DNA of 64,000 nt from assembly GCF_034259205.1 (NCBI RefSeq), contig NZ_CP139487.1:4089409-4153408 (forward strand), given 5' to 3'. The stretch is from Peredibacter starrii (GTDB lineage: Bacteria; Bdellovibrionota; Bacteriovoracia; Bacteriovoracales; Bacteriovoracaceae). The translations under genes and the position numbers were made by a program. A model generated the notes under the pieces. That model had not been told where the DNA came from. It was given only the letters and a program-made list of their open reading frames with translations, and searched no databases. Shown here piece by piece: positions 7,994 to 16,053 of this stretch (position 1 is the stretch's first letter; each line of letters opens with the position of its first letter).

Positions 7994-8536
7994 TACTGCT
8001 TCCAGTAGCTTTTCTTCTGATAGAGTCTCCTGCAAAGGGACGTGAATAAATCCAGCATATCGAACCAGCTGACTCTCCATCAATTTGTAAAAAAGATAGT
8101 TACACACAAACGTCCCAGCGGAATTGGAAATTTTGACCGGAAACCCTTTCTCTTTAAGGGCAATTTCAAATTGCCTCAACGGTAAGGTCGAAAAATAGGC
8201 CGTTTCGCCTTTCTCACTAATGGGCCTATCCATAGGTCTATGCCCATTGTTATCATCGATCTCTGCATCCAAACAATTAATCGCCACTCTCTCTAAATCA
8301 ATTTCATGACGTGAGCTTGCTAATCCAAATGCCAGAACCACATCAGGACGAAAAGTCTGAATCTTTTCTTCCATAACATGAAAGGCCCTTTCAAATGTCA
8401 CAGGTAAAAGAATGGTATTGAGATCTATACCTTCAGGAACGTGGAGGCGACCCAATTCGATATTTCTAACCATCGTGGCAGTGGGATTGGTGCTTCTACC
8501 ACCAAAAGCTTCAAAGCCTGAAATAAGAATGCGCAT
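7952..8536 (-). CDS. pcp: Pyroglutamyl-peptidase I (C15)
   Basis: Removes N-terminal pyroglutamate from peptides; cytosolic cysteine peptidase. Product of 194 residues with GFEAFGGRSTNP at the start and the catalytic triad E82 (LERVAIN), C145 (GTFVCNYL) and H165 (FIHVP). It is slightly shorter than the usual 200-215 residues. Last gene of a run on the minus strand with 9-30 nt gaps that starts at 12273, so it may be co-transcribed with signalling genes to which it has no obvious link. Confidence 0.93.
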   Translation of the reverse strand: MRILISGFEAFGGRSTNPTATMVRNIELGRLHVPEGIDLNTILLPVTFERAFHVMEEKIQTFRPDVVLAFGLASSRHEIDLERVAINCLDAEIDDNNGHRPMDRPISEKGETAYFSTLPLRQFEIALKEKGFPVKISNSAGTFVCNYLFYKLMESQLVRYAGFIHVPLQETLSEEKLLEAVSVILSDCEKGLFI

Positions 8537-8547
8537 GGGTCCTCCTA

Positions 8548-9270
8548 CTAACAGGAAGCGACCTTACCATAGTAAGAACGGCAATGTCCCTCAAAGCTCT
8601 CGGCATGGTCTTTCAACTCCGTTTCCGAAAGTTTTTGGACCGTGTCGGCCACTAGTGCACGTGCAGATACACCTGGATTCATGAGAATGGTATAAGCAAT
8701 TTCCTGAGCGGTCATAAGACATTTTGTCATCGCACAGAAGTTTTCATCAACTGATTTGCCAAAGCCCAGGCCATTTAAATCAGCGTGATGATGGCGAATG
8801 ATTCTCCAGGCATCTTCAGGCGCAAACTTTGAATTAAAGGCAAGTTCGGATGCTTTAAGCGCATGCATATTTATCTCTTTAATGATGAGACCTGAAAGAC
8901 CCTTTAATTGTTCCGGAGAACGAATATGAATCCACTCTGACTTTCTTAAAGTGATATCACAAAACATGGCCGCGAAAACAATCTGCTCCACGTTTTTTCT
9001 TCGATTAGTCACATCCAGATCAAAGGCCAGTTGAGTTGCGATTACGCTTGATAGTTCAATGAACTGATAATGAAATTTCACTGAACAACTTCTGATGACC
9101 CTAAGATAATTTGAAAATACGTTTTCATCAATCATGACAGTTTTCATAAAATGATAAAAGGTCGTTTGCCCCAGGCTCACGATGGATGAAGACAGACCCA
9201 ATTCCAAGGTAAGTTCCTTCATGGGAGAAAATGAGTTTTCAAAAATATTAACAACGTTTTTTTCTAACAT
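8548..9270 (-). CDS. HD/HDOD-like domain protein with degenerate HD-GYP features
   Basis: Soluble 240-residue protein. The C-terminal half shows RHHHADLNGLGFG, close to the HHE...NGxGYP element of HD-GYP c-di-GMP phosphodiesterases, but the HD pair is replaced (AMFCDIT instead of LLHDIG). The metal site therefore looks incomplete and catalysis doubtful; a c-di-GMP-binding or protein-docking role is more likely (inference). It lies in an operon with a full HD-GYP protein and a STAS-CheX protein, with AGGA before the ATG. Confidence 0.6.
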   Translation of the reverse strand: MLEKNVVNIFENSFSPMKELTLELGLSSSIVSLGQTTFYHFMKTVMIDENVFSNYLRVIRSCSVKFHYQFIELSSVIATQLAFDLDVTNRRKNVEQIVFAAMFCDITLRKSEWIHIRSPEQLKGLSGLIIKEINMHALKASELAFNSKFAPEDAWRIIRHHHADLNGLGFGKSVDENFCAMTKCLMTAQEIAYTILMNPGVSARALVADTVQKLSETELKDHAESFEGHCRSYYGKVASC

Positions 9271-9279
9271 AGTTTGTTC

Positions 9280-10062
9280 CTAGTAGAACTTTGGCTCTAC
9301 AGATAAATAAAATAAAACTGCATGCTGAGTCGGACTGTTTAAAAGTTCAGTGGGAAAACTTACTCCCGGTACAATTTGTGTGTCTTTCCAATTCAGATTC
9401 ATATCAAAACGGAATCCAGGGTTGATGGTAAATGAGGTTTCATTGGTCTTGTTTCCCTCTTCATCTACGCCTTGCCCAGACTCCAGAAGACCTTCCAGCA
9501 TAAGGTTGAAATGATCATTTAAAAGGTAAATAAAGCTTGTCCCCGCCTTGAAAGTGCTGAGTGTTCTTCGCTTATCAACTCCACTCGTTTTGGCCTCCGG
9601 TAAGACCTTGAATCCAAAGTTCCAGTGATTCATCCATTGTGGGGCCATGGTAATGGTCGCGGCCTGAACGAACTCAAATCCATAAACACCGGAGCTCGTG
9701 CCTTTTTCAACACTACCGGTTGGGACAATCAGGCCAAAACGGTCGGCAACTAAGAGTCCGTCACGGTTAACCGGTTGCCAGCGATAACTTAAGGTCGTGT
9801 CAGTAATTGAACCGTGTTCAACTCCATCATAACGTTCGTACCCAAAACCATAGGAGAACTGATGGGTCTTATCCGTAATTGGAAGTTCGTTAGTGAATGC
9901 ATAGGCAAAATTATTTGAATTATTGAAGGTCTGATACTGCTGAATGAATTGATAGACGCCCCATTCCTGGTTATACGCCTCTTCGAGCAAAAAAGAATTG
10001 TCCTCAATTTGCGATTGGGCGCAAAGAGGCACTAAAGCCAGTAAGATCAAAAGCACTTTCAC
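9280..10062 (-). CDS. Predicted outer-membrane beta-barrel protein
   Basis: Product of 260 residues with signal peptide (MKVLLILLALVPLCAQSQ), then alternating aromatic and polar strands (HQFSYGFGYERYDG, FGFKVLPEAKT, FNLMLEGLLESGQG) and a C-terminal aromatic residue (VEPKFY), as expected for a BAM-assembled barrel. It resembles the loose transporter/phenol-degradation-meta family of outer-membrane proteins; the substrate is unknown. It sits between a STAS-CheX gene and a degenerate HD-GYP gene, which might place its expression under the same control. Confidence 0.7.
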   Translation of the reverse strand: MKVLLILLALVPLCAQSQIEDNSFLLEEAYNQEWGVYQFIQQYQTFNNSNNFAYAFTNELPITDKTHQFSYGFGYERYDGVEHGSITDTTLSYRWQPVNRDGLLVADRFGLIVPTGSVEKGTSSGVYGFEFVQAATITMAPQWMNHWNFGFKVLPEAKTSGVDKRRTLSTFKAGTSFIYLLNDHFNLMLEGLLESGQGVDEEGNKTNETSFTINPGFRFDMNLNWKDTQIVPGVSFPTELLNSPTQHAVLFYLSVEPKFY

Positions 10063-10092
10063 CTAAACATCCTTGTACATGCGAAAATAAAA

Positions 10093-10926
10093 CTATTTTG
10101 AGAGACAGATTTCTACGAAAAACTCCCCCGCTGAACTTGTAAACGGCACAACCACAATTGGACCCTTAGTAAGCCCTGAGACTGAATGGTTTTTTCCGTT
10201 GATCACAGAAGGAAGGGCAGATTTAATTCCGTAACCCTGTTCGTTCAGTACAATTTTCGCCTGTCCAAAAATCATATTCGTGATCTCACCGGCACCATCG
10301 AGAATTTCCTTATTCACGACAGTATAGGTCTCACCTAACATTCCTGACATCACACTTAAAAAAGTTTGCTCAGGAAAACTAATAACAACTGATCCTTCGA
10401 ATGCATCACTCACAATTCCGATGACACCTGACACATCTCCAAGAAGAGTATCAGTTGCCTTCTTTATGTAGATCTTCCCTGCCTGTGCCTCAACCGAGGC
10501 CTGGACCTTCAGAACATGAAGGGCCGCGGTCAAAAAGGGATTTACGAAATTCGTATCGAGGGTCTTATCTTTCACCAGACCGAAATCAACTAAAGCGTCC
10601 TTAAGTGTCCTGCAGAATTTAAAGGCCGAATCGACGCCTTCGTTCTTAAAGAGCGACATGACCTTGCTATTCACCAAAATAAAGCGCATGGCCTTATCAA
10701 ATTGCTTTAAGACCACCTGGATCTTAATTAACTGTCTGATCCATTCACTGGAGATGTCCAACAAGTGCTCACAATTTACGACGATAAAAGGAACAGCTTG
10801 CTCGAGGTAGGGTTTCATCTCATCCAGAAATGGACGAAGATTATTAGGGTCACAAATGCCATTGAGTCGGATGGTAACATACTCTGTACCGGTGACAATT
10901 TGAAATGACTTAATGGCGGTTGGCAT
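10093..10926 (-). CDS. STAS-CheX fusion protein
   Basis: Product of 277 residues. Residues 1 to about 115 look like a STAS domain (IVVNCEHLLDISSEWIRQL). Residues about 125-277 look like CheX, with the CheC/CheX phosphatase pair E214 and N217 in DGAGEITNMIFGQAK. CheX proteins dephosphorylate CheY-P; a STAS partner, as in anti-sigma antagonist systems, would add a protein-interaction switch. It lies 9 nt after the HD-GYP gene, so the two are surely co-transcribed. The substrate receiver cannot be named. Confidence 0.75.
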   Translation of the reverse strand: MPTAIKSFQIVTGTEYVTIRLNGICDPNNLRPFLDEMKPYLEQAVPFIVVNCEHLLDISSEWIRQLIKIQVVLKQFDKAMRFILVNSKVMSLFKNEGVDSAFKFCRTLKDALVDFGLVKDKTLDTNFVNPFLTAALHVLKVQASVEAQAGKIYIKKATDTLLGDVSGVIGIVSDAFEGSVVISFPEQTFLSVMSGMLGETYTVVNKEILDGAGEITNMIFGQAKIVLNEQGYGIKSALPSVINGKNHSVSGLTKGPIVVVPFTSSAGEFFVEICLSK

Positions 10927-10935
10927 GTGCCCTCA

Positions 10936-12273
10936 TTATTGTTTAGTAAAAAAATCTTTCAACTTTTTAAGCATTTCTCGATCCAGAATAATTCGAGCAG
11001 GATCGGCGGAGTTCTCTTGAAATAGCTCCACCAACGCCTGGCCCATTGATACTGCTGGTTTCCCTGGATGCATCGTCGTCTTATAATCAAAAGCATCGGC
11101 AATCGCCAGAAGTCGCCCTTCTTTGGTGATTTTACTGGAGGCTATTCCGGCCGGATAACCGGTCCCATTCATGGCCTCATGGTGCTGAAGAATCGCATTG
11201 ATGACGGTATTAGGAAGAGCAATCCTTTTCAGTCTCGCTACATCGATTGAATAGTTAGGATGTTTCTTATAGGCCTCAAGTGCATGAGGTCCCATTTCAC
11301 GCTCGTCCATCTCCGCAATTTCAACCGGAAGATTGATTTTACCAATATCATGAAGAAGACCTGCGAGAGCCATCTCTTCTGGTTTTTCAAAACCCAGTAC
11401 AATCGCAAAAAGTCCAGCGAACGCCGAAACGTTTGAAAGATGAAGATAGAAGTTTCCTTCCTGATTTATCAAAGTTCCCACTTTCTTCATGATGTCTTTG
11501 TCATCTTCAGAAAGAAGAAGCTTAATGATTTCTTTCACTTCATTAAGCAGTGCCTGTGACTTGGTGAAGGTATTTTCCTGAGTGTCTTCATAAAACATGT
11601 CCGAGATCAACTCTCTCACACATTTTTCGAGCTTCATCTGCTTGTCAGTTTCACTGATCTTATTTGGCATCAGAAGTTTTTTAAAAGTTTCAGCAGTATA
11701 TTTTCTGAATTTTTCCAATTCATCTTTGTGAATGAAAAGCGTATTGAGATGATTTTCGTAGAGCTTGGCAAACTTATCATCACTAATAGGATCACCATCG
11801 TGACTAAATTGAACCAGCTTATTATTCCTAGGAAGAAACACCTTCAACGAGAAATCGAGAACAGTACCAGGAGTAAGATCTACGACCTTGATCACCTGAT
11901 AATCACGGAGCTCTGGAACCACTGAATAAATGGATTCTTCTTTTAGCGAGCGAAGAAGATCCGCCTTTTCCCAAGGTAAAAGATAGGCCTGAGTGAATCC
12001 ATTTTTAACCAGGCGTTTTTTATCAAAGTCTTTTTTCTCGCTCGCAATGAAAAAGATCGGCAGCTCTTGATAATACATCCGAAGGGTCTGCGCGATTTCA
12101 AGCGTCGACATTTCACCTTGATGTGGATAACAAAGTATAAGGCTTGGTACCGGCTCGGACGGTTCCATTAATTTTTCCGAATCATACCCAACGATCTCAA
12201 CGTTGTTGGCAAGAGTTTTCAACTCTTCTGGTATTGGATCTGAATTAGTGCCGAATACTAAAATGTTAAACAT
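10936..12273 (-). CDS. HD-GYP c-di-GMP phosphodiesterase with pseudo-receiver domain
   Basis: Product of 445 residues. The C-terminal HD-GYP domain is complete by motif: H278, H308-D309 (LLHDIGK), H364-H365 (QHHE) and GTGYP at 370-374. The N-terminal about 115 residues fold-match a response-regulator receiver, but the phospho-acceptor position reads SLILCYPHQG with no Asp, so it is probably unphosphorylated. A middle region of about 150 residues is unassigned. The expected reaction is c-di-GMP to pGpG or GMP. A good AGAGGA precedes the ATG. Confidence 0.85.
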   Translation of the reverse strand: MFNILVFGTNSDPIPEELKTLANNVEIVGYDSEKLMEPSEPVPSLILCYPHQGEMSTLEIAQTLRMYYQELPIFFIASEKKDFDKKRLVKNGFTQAYLLPWEKADLLRSLKEESIYSVVPELRDYQVIKVVDLTPGTVLDFSLKVFLPRNNKLVQFSHDGDPISDDKFAKLYENHLNTLFIHKDELEKFRKYTAETFKKLLMPNKISETDKQMKLEKCVRELISDMFYEDTQENTFTKSQALLNEVKEIIKLLLSEDDKDIMKKVGTLINQEGNFYLHLSNVSAFAGLFAIVLGFEKPEEMALAGLLHDIGKINLPVEIAEMDEREMGPHALEAYKKHPNYSIDVARLKRIALPNTVINAILQHHEAMNGTGYPAGIASSKITKEGRLLAIADAFDYKTTMHPGKPAVSMGQALVELFQENSADPARIILDREMLKKLKDFFTKQ

Positions 12274-12399
12274 TTTTTTCCTCTGAAACTTTATGTAAAA
12301 ACACCAGCTTCAGTTATATCAGCAAAACCAATTTCTTTTAGGATCTTTATCACTATTTTTTCTCTCCTATGGATCAAACATTTGTTTTACCATTTCAGA

Positions 12400-12732
12400 T
12401 TAGTTTAAATCTTTGGTCTTCGCGAATCTTTGACCTTTATCACCTACAAGTCTTTTCATGTCAGATACTTCATCCAGAAGTAGATTAAATTGGAAGTACA
12501 TTTCTTCGGCCGAATCACGAACAGAATTTTTAACACTCGAAAGGCCGTCCCAGCTTTTTCCAGATTCCGCGTGTAGAATATTTGCATCTAAAGTTAGTAG
12601 AGCAGCTTGAAAAGAGATGTTATCCATCACCTCTGTGATCTCTTCGATCCTCTTCGCAGACTTCGCCATACGAGACATAACTTTTAAAAGCTCTAGAATC
12701 TCTTGTTCGCCCTGCTCACTTCTAAGCCTCAT
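12400..12732 (-). CDS. Mini chemoreceptor-like protein (degenerate MCP tip only)
   Basis: I start the gene at the ATG at 12732 because GGAGG lies six bases before it; a longer frame to 12795 has no ribosome site. The 110-residue, soluble, helical product carries at residues about 29-78 the layout of an MCP signalling hairpin (EITEVMDNISFQAALLTLDA, then NILHAESGK and VKNSVRDSAEE), matching the usual IDDIAFQTNLLALNA / IEAARAGE / VVADEVRNLA. There is no sensor, HAMP or membrane part. It could bind CheA/CheW arrays as an inhibitor or scaffold (inference). It is 126 bp upstream of the HD-GYP operon and may lead it. Confidence 0.7.
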   Translation of the reverse strand: MRLRSEQGEQEILELLKVMSRMAKSAKRIEEITEVMDNISFQAALLTLDANILHAESGKSWDGLSSVKNSVRDSAEEMYFQFNLLLDEVSDMKRLVGDKGQRFAKTKDLN

Positions 12733-13106
12733 TACTAACCTCCGGGTATGCAGTAAAAAATCTAAGTAGAAACTCTTACTCTGGCCTAAGACCATCCAAA
12801 GAAAAGCTCCTAACTGCTCCCATATTAGAGGGTTCCATAGTAGTTTCTACTTAATTTTACATTTTTTATAAGTAGAACTACGTAGCAAACAAAGTCTATT
12901 TAATGCCCCGCAAGTAGGTAGAAATACTGGTTTATTAAATCAAATCGTTACGCTGTTATCCTTTAGTAGTAAAATAGGAATGAAGTATCGGCGGGATTTT
13001 AATTCCGGAAAAAACTAGAAAATTTTGCCGTGATCAGGGCCTCTCACTGCCTCAATTTTTTCTCGTCTGATTAAGAAGATTACAATTCTTTAGCAAAAGA
13101 ACCGGC
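12733..13106. promoter_or_regulatory. Divergent regulatory region with AGTAGAAA-type repeats
   Basis: This 374 bp gap divides the mini-MCP gene from a histidine-kinase gene. AAGTAGAAACT (12764-12774) and AGTTTCTACTT (12842-12852) are exact reverse complements 67 bp apart, and related copies occur at 12870-12880 (AAGTAGAACTA) and near 12914-12925 (AGGTAGAAATAC). Such repeats suggest binding sites for one regulator, perhaps the NarL-type protein encoded next door (inference). No other feature is seen. Confidence 0.45.
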
Positions 13107-14636
13107 TTGTTAAGAAACGCAAACGTAAATCGAAAACTGTTTTCAAGCTTCTTGATGATTGGTTTGATCAATCTACTGATCATTATTATTCTCATCGGTT
13201 TCGTCTATAGCAGCAGAAAACCCATTATTACCAATCGTGTGAAACAGCACATGACCTCTGTGAGAAATCTCACAAAAGACAAACTCACTCTCTATTTTGA
13301 TGTTTTGAAATTAAAGGTCGTTGATGCCAGTGTTGAATTGAGCCAGGGAAAGAAACTGCCTCTTAATCAACCTGAGCTTGAATCTCTTATTGTTTTAAGA
13401 AACGGTGAGCCCAGTACCATTGCCGGAAGAGATCTAAAGTTCTCCCTCGAAAGTCTTCCCCAGCAGAATAAAACTTTCACGTCCTTCATGGATTCCTTGA
13501 TTTTCATTCGAGTCAACGTAGGAAAAGAATCATTCCTGTGGTTTTTTAACAATACTGCTTTAAATAAACTTCTTGTTCCTCAAGAGGGACTTGGGAGTAC
13601 CGGTGAAACATTTCTGGTGGGCAGAGATTTTAAAATCAAGAGTGCCTCTCGCCATGTTCCGAATGAAGAAATTGGGGAAATTAAGAACGACTCTGTGATT
13701 GATGGACTCTCTCATAACTCTGGAAATTTCGTAGTTCGTGATTATCGAAACGTCGAAGTGCTGAGTTCTTATACTCCGTTCATATATGATTCCCTGGAAT
13801 ACGTCTTACTGGCCGAAATGGACATCAGTGAAGTTCAAAGTCCCTTGCAAAGTTTGATTTTTCAGATGGCACTGGCAAGTTTTGCCATGTGTATCACTAA
13901 TCTTCTCTGTTCATTGTTCCTGACCAAAAGGACCTCGAATGAATTAGAAGATCTTAACAATGAGATCAATAAACTCAACTCTCAAAAAGAAAGAAGTACT
14001 AATGAATCGGCCATTCAGGTTTTAAAGGCCCAAGAAGAAGAAAGGGAGAAAATTTCATTCACACTTCACGATAGTGTTGGTCAATATCTGACGGTCCTTA
14101 AGTGGGGTCTATCTCGCTTAAAAAAACGCACCCTGGATGTGGAGCACGAGCATATTGATAATCTTTCTAAGACCTGTGATGACGTCATTCATGAGATTCG
14201 TTCCATCTCTCACGATCTCATGCCAACTTTGATTAAGGACTTTGGCTGTTGGTATGCCATCAGAGATTACTTTGAAAAGCAAAAACAAATTGTCCCTCAT
14301 GAGATTGAATATATTGTTAATCCAGATGTCGAAACACTTAAATTTACGAAAGAATTTGATATCAATTTGTATCGTATGGTTCAGGAATTTTTCCAAAACA
14401 GTCTCAAACACTCGCAAGCAACTAATATTAAATTAGGATTTCTTAAGAAGGACGATCAATTGGTCCTTAACTACTACGATAATGGTAAGGGCATGGACGG
14501 AAATAGGCCCCTTCCAGCATCTTTAAACTACCGGGCCAAATTATTCGGTGGCGAAATGATGAGAGTCCATTATGATAAAGGTCTAGGATTTAAAGTAACA
14601 TTTAATTTACGGGAAATACTCAGTGAAACAAACTAA
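13107..14636 (+). CDS. Sensor histidine kinase, NarL/DegS (HisKA_3) type
   Basis: Product of 509 residues: membrane helix about 14-32, a periplasmic sensor of roughly 210 residues with no motif I recognise, second helix about 245-268, a short coiled coil, then a HisKA_3 domain with H321 (FTLHDSVGQY) and an ATPase domain (EFFQNSLKHSQA, then YDNGKGMDG). Translation appears to begin at TTG 13107; a later ATG at about 13155 would cut into the first helix. It overlaps by 14 nt the partner regulator. Together they form a membrane-signal-to-transcription pathway of unknown stimulus. Confidence 0.88.
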   Translation: MLRNANVNRKLFSSFLMIGLINLLIIIILIGFVYSSRKPIITNRVKQHMTSVRNLTKDKLTLYFDVLKLKVVDASVELSQGKKLPLNQPELESLIVLRNGEPSTIAGRDLKFSLESLPQQNKTFTSFMDSLIFIRVNVGKESFLWFFNNTALNKLLVPQEGLGSTGETFLVGRDFKIKSASRHVPNEEIGEIKNDSVIDGLSHNSGNFVVRDYRNVEVLSSYTPFIYDSLEYVLLAEMDISEVQSPLQSLIFQMALASFAMCITNLLCSLFLTKRTSNELEDLNNEINKLNSQKERSTNESAIQVLKAQEEEREKISFTLHDSVGQYLTVLKWGLSRLKKRTLDVEHEHIDNLSKTCDDVIHEIRSISHDLMPTLIKDFGCWYAIRDYFEKQKQIVPHEIEYIVNPDVETLKFTKEFDINLYRMVQEFFQNSLKHSQATNIKLGFLKKDDQLVLNYYDNGKGMDGNRPLPASLNYRAKLFGGEMMRVHYDKGLGFKVTFNLREILSETN

Positions 14637-15276
14637 TGTTTACCTCTTAGACGATCATAAAATCGTTCGCGACGGCCTAAAGTCTATTCTCTCAATGCAC
14701 TCTGAATATCAAGTCGTTGGAGAGGAAAGTCGTCCGGATGTTTTTTTGAGCACTCTCTCTGATCTAGACATTGATATTCTTATTCTCGACGTCTCTTTAC
14801 CGAATATTTCCGGCATTGATCTCATTAAAAAAATTAAGGACATCAATTCAAATCTTCAAATTGTTATGCTCTCTATGCATGAGAATCCAGAGTATATGTT
14901 TCGCAGCCTGAAAGAAGGCGCAAATGCCTATCTTCCGAAGGACATCGAAGCTGGGGAATTTATCGAGGCCCTGGATCAAGTAAGACAGCGTGGAAGTTAT
15001 TTTCCTTCGAACATGAACTTTAATAACAAAGACACTCTCACTCCTCCACCAGAGGGCCTTAAGTATTCCATTCTTCTCACTTCACGTGAGTTAGAGATTC
15101 TTGGTTACATGGCCAAGGGACTTAGTTCAAAACAAATCGCCCAGCAAATCAATGTGAGTCCAAGAACAGTGGAAACTCATCGGGTAAATATCATGAAGAA
15201 ACTTGGGACCAACAACGGAGCTGAAACAGTTGCTCTGGCCTGGAAACTAAAGTTAATTCAAGACGATAAGATTTAA
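14623..15276 (+). CDS. NarL/FixJ-family response regulator
   Basis: Product of 217 residues beginning with GTG inside the kinase 3' end. The receiver has D10-D11, D56 (ILDVSLP), and K106 (YLPKD). The C-terminal LuxR-type helix-turn-helix is complete (LTSRELEILGYMAKGLSSKQ, VSPRTVETHRVNIMKKL). Partner of the HisKA_3 kinase upstream; targets may include the repeat-bearing promoter region at 12733-13106. Confidence 0.93.
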   Translation: MKQTNVYLLDDHKIVRDGLKSILSMHSEYQVVGEESRPDVFLSTLSDLDIDILILDVSLPNISGIDLIKKIKDINSNLQIVMLSMHENPEYMFRSLKEGANAYLPKDIEAGEFIEALDQVRQRGSYFPSNMNFNNKDTLTPPPEGLKYSILLTSRELEILGYMAKGLSSKQIAQQINVSPRTVETHRVNIMKKLGTNNGAETVALAWKLKLIQDDKI

Positions 15277-15403
15277 GCCTTAAGATCCAACACTTCAGAT
15301 TTCTTCCATCTCAACGGCAGATATTGCCTTTCCGTAAAATTACTTAAGACCAACCTCATTTTACACGATGAGTACTAAGTAGTTTTCCAACGGAGAGACG
15401 GGC

Positions 15404-15550
15404 ATGTTTGTCATATTAACTGAGTCATTAGCTATACTACCGAACAAATATTCCGTTCTATCTAAAGAAAATAATAAGAAAAGTTATACAAATATTCTTC
15501 CATTTGACGATAAGAACCACAGCACCATCGGTAAGGCCGAAGGATTTTAG
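15404..15550 (+). CDS. Small 48-residue ORF coupled to cheW
   Basis: An ATG at 15404, with GGAG eight bases upstream, opens a 48-codon frame beginning MFVILTESLAILPNKYSVL and ending STIGKAEGF. Its stop codon TAG (15548-15550) is itself part of the cheW ribosome site (TAGGAG), a layout that usually means translational coupling. The peptide is polar after a hydrophobic first third, and I recognise no domain. The spacing argues that it is translated; function unknown, possibly only a leader peptide for the che operon. Confidence 0.5.
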   Translation: MFVILTESLAILPNKYSVLSKENNKKSYTNILPFDDKNHSTIGKAEGF

Positions 15551-15558
15551 GAGCATAT

Positions 15559-16017
15559 ATGAGAATGAAAGGTGGCCAGTATTTAACGTTTAAACTTCAA
15601 AACCTCTCGTATGGCGTAGGCATCGAGAACGTGCGTGAAATTAATCGCATGTCTGAAATCGCCGCTGTACCAGAAGCACCGGACTTCGTCGCAGGTGTGA
15701 TGAATCTTCGCGGTAAAGTGATTACTGTTGTTGATCTTCGCAAGCGTCTGCACATGCCTGTTGCAGAGGTAACAAAAGAGACTTGTATCATCGTAGTTGA
15801 ATCTGAGATCGGTCACGTGGGTGTGATCGTTGATTCAGTTCAAGCTGTGATTCATTTACAAGAAGCTCAAATCGATGACTCTCCCATCTCTGAAGATGAG
15901 TACTCATTCGTTAAATCAATCGGAAAGATGGACGATCACCTCGTTATGTTGATCGATATTTTCCGTTGTTTATCGAAGCGTGACATGCTTGGAATGGATT
16001 CTGCAGCTGCAGCTTAA
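15559..16017 (+). CDS. cheW: Chemotaxis coupling protein CheW
   Basis: Product of 152 residues with the CheW fold: YGVGIENVREINRM at the start, VPEAPDFVAGVMNLRGKVITV in the middle, and VGVIVDSVQAV later. It bridges receptors and CheA at the membrane arrays. First large gene of the cheW-cheA-cheR-cheB operon (gaps 36, -4 and 1 nt). No receptor or CheY lies inside this operon. Confidence 0.96.
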   Translation: MRMKGGQYLTFKLQNLSYGVGIENVREINRMSEIAAVPEAPDFVAGVMNLRGKVITVVDLRKRLHMPVAEVTKETCIIVVESEIGHVGVIVDSVQAVIHLQEAQIDDSPISEDEYSFVKSIGKMDDHLVMLIDIFRCLSKRDMLGMDSAAAA

Positions 16018-16053
16018 AGAAAACTGATTTTATAAAAACGTAAGGAAGCGTAT

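Noticed and set aside
12733..12795. Longer frame of the mini-MCP gene.
   Set aside because: GGAGG lies six bases before the ATG at 12732 and the extension overlaps one of the inverted repeats.
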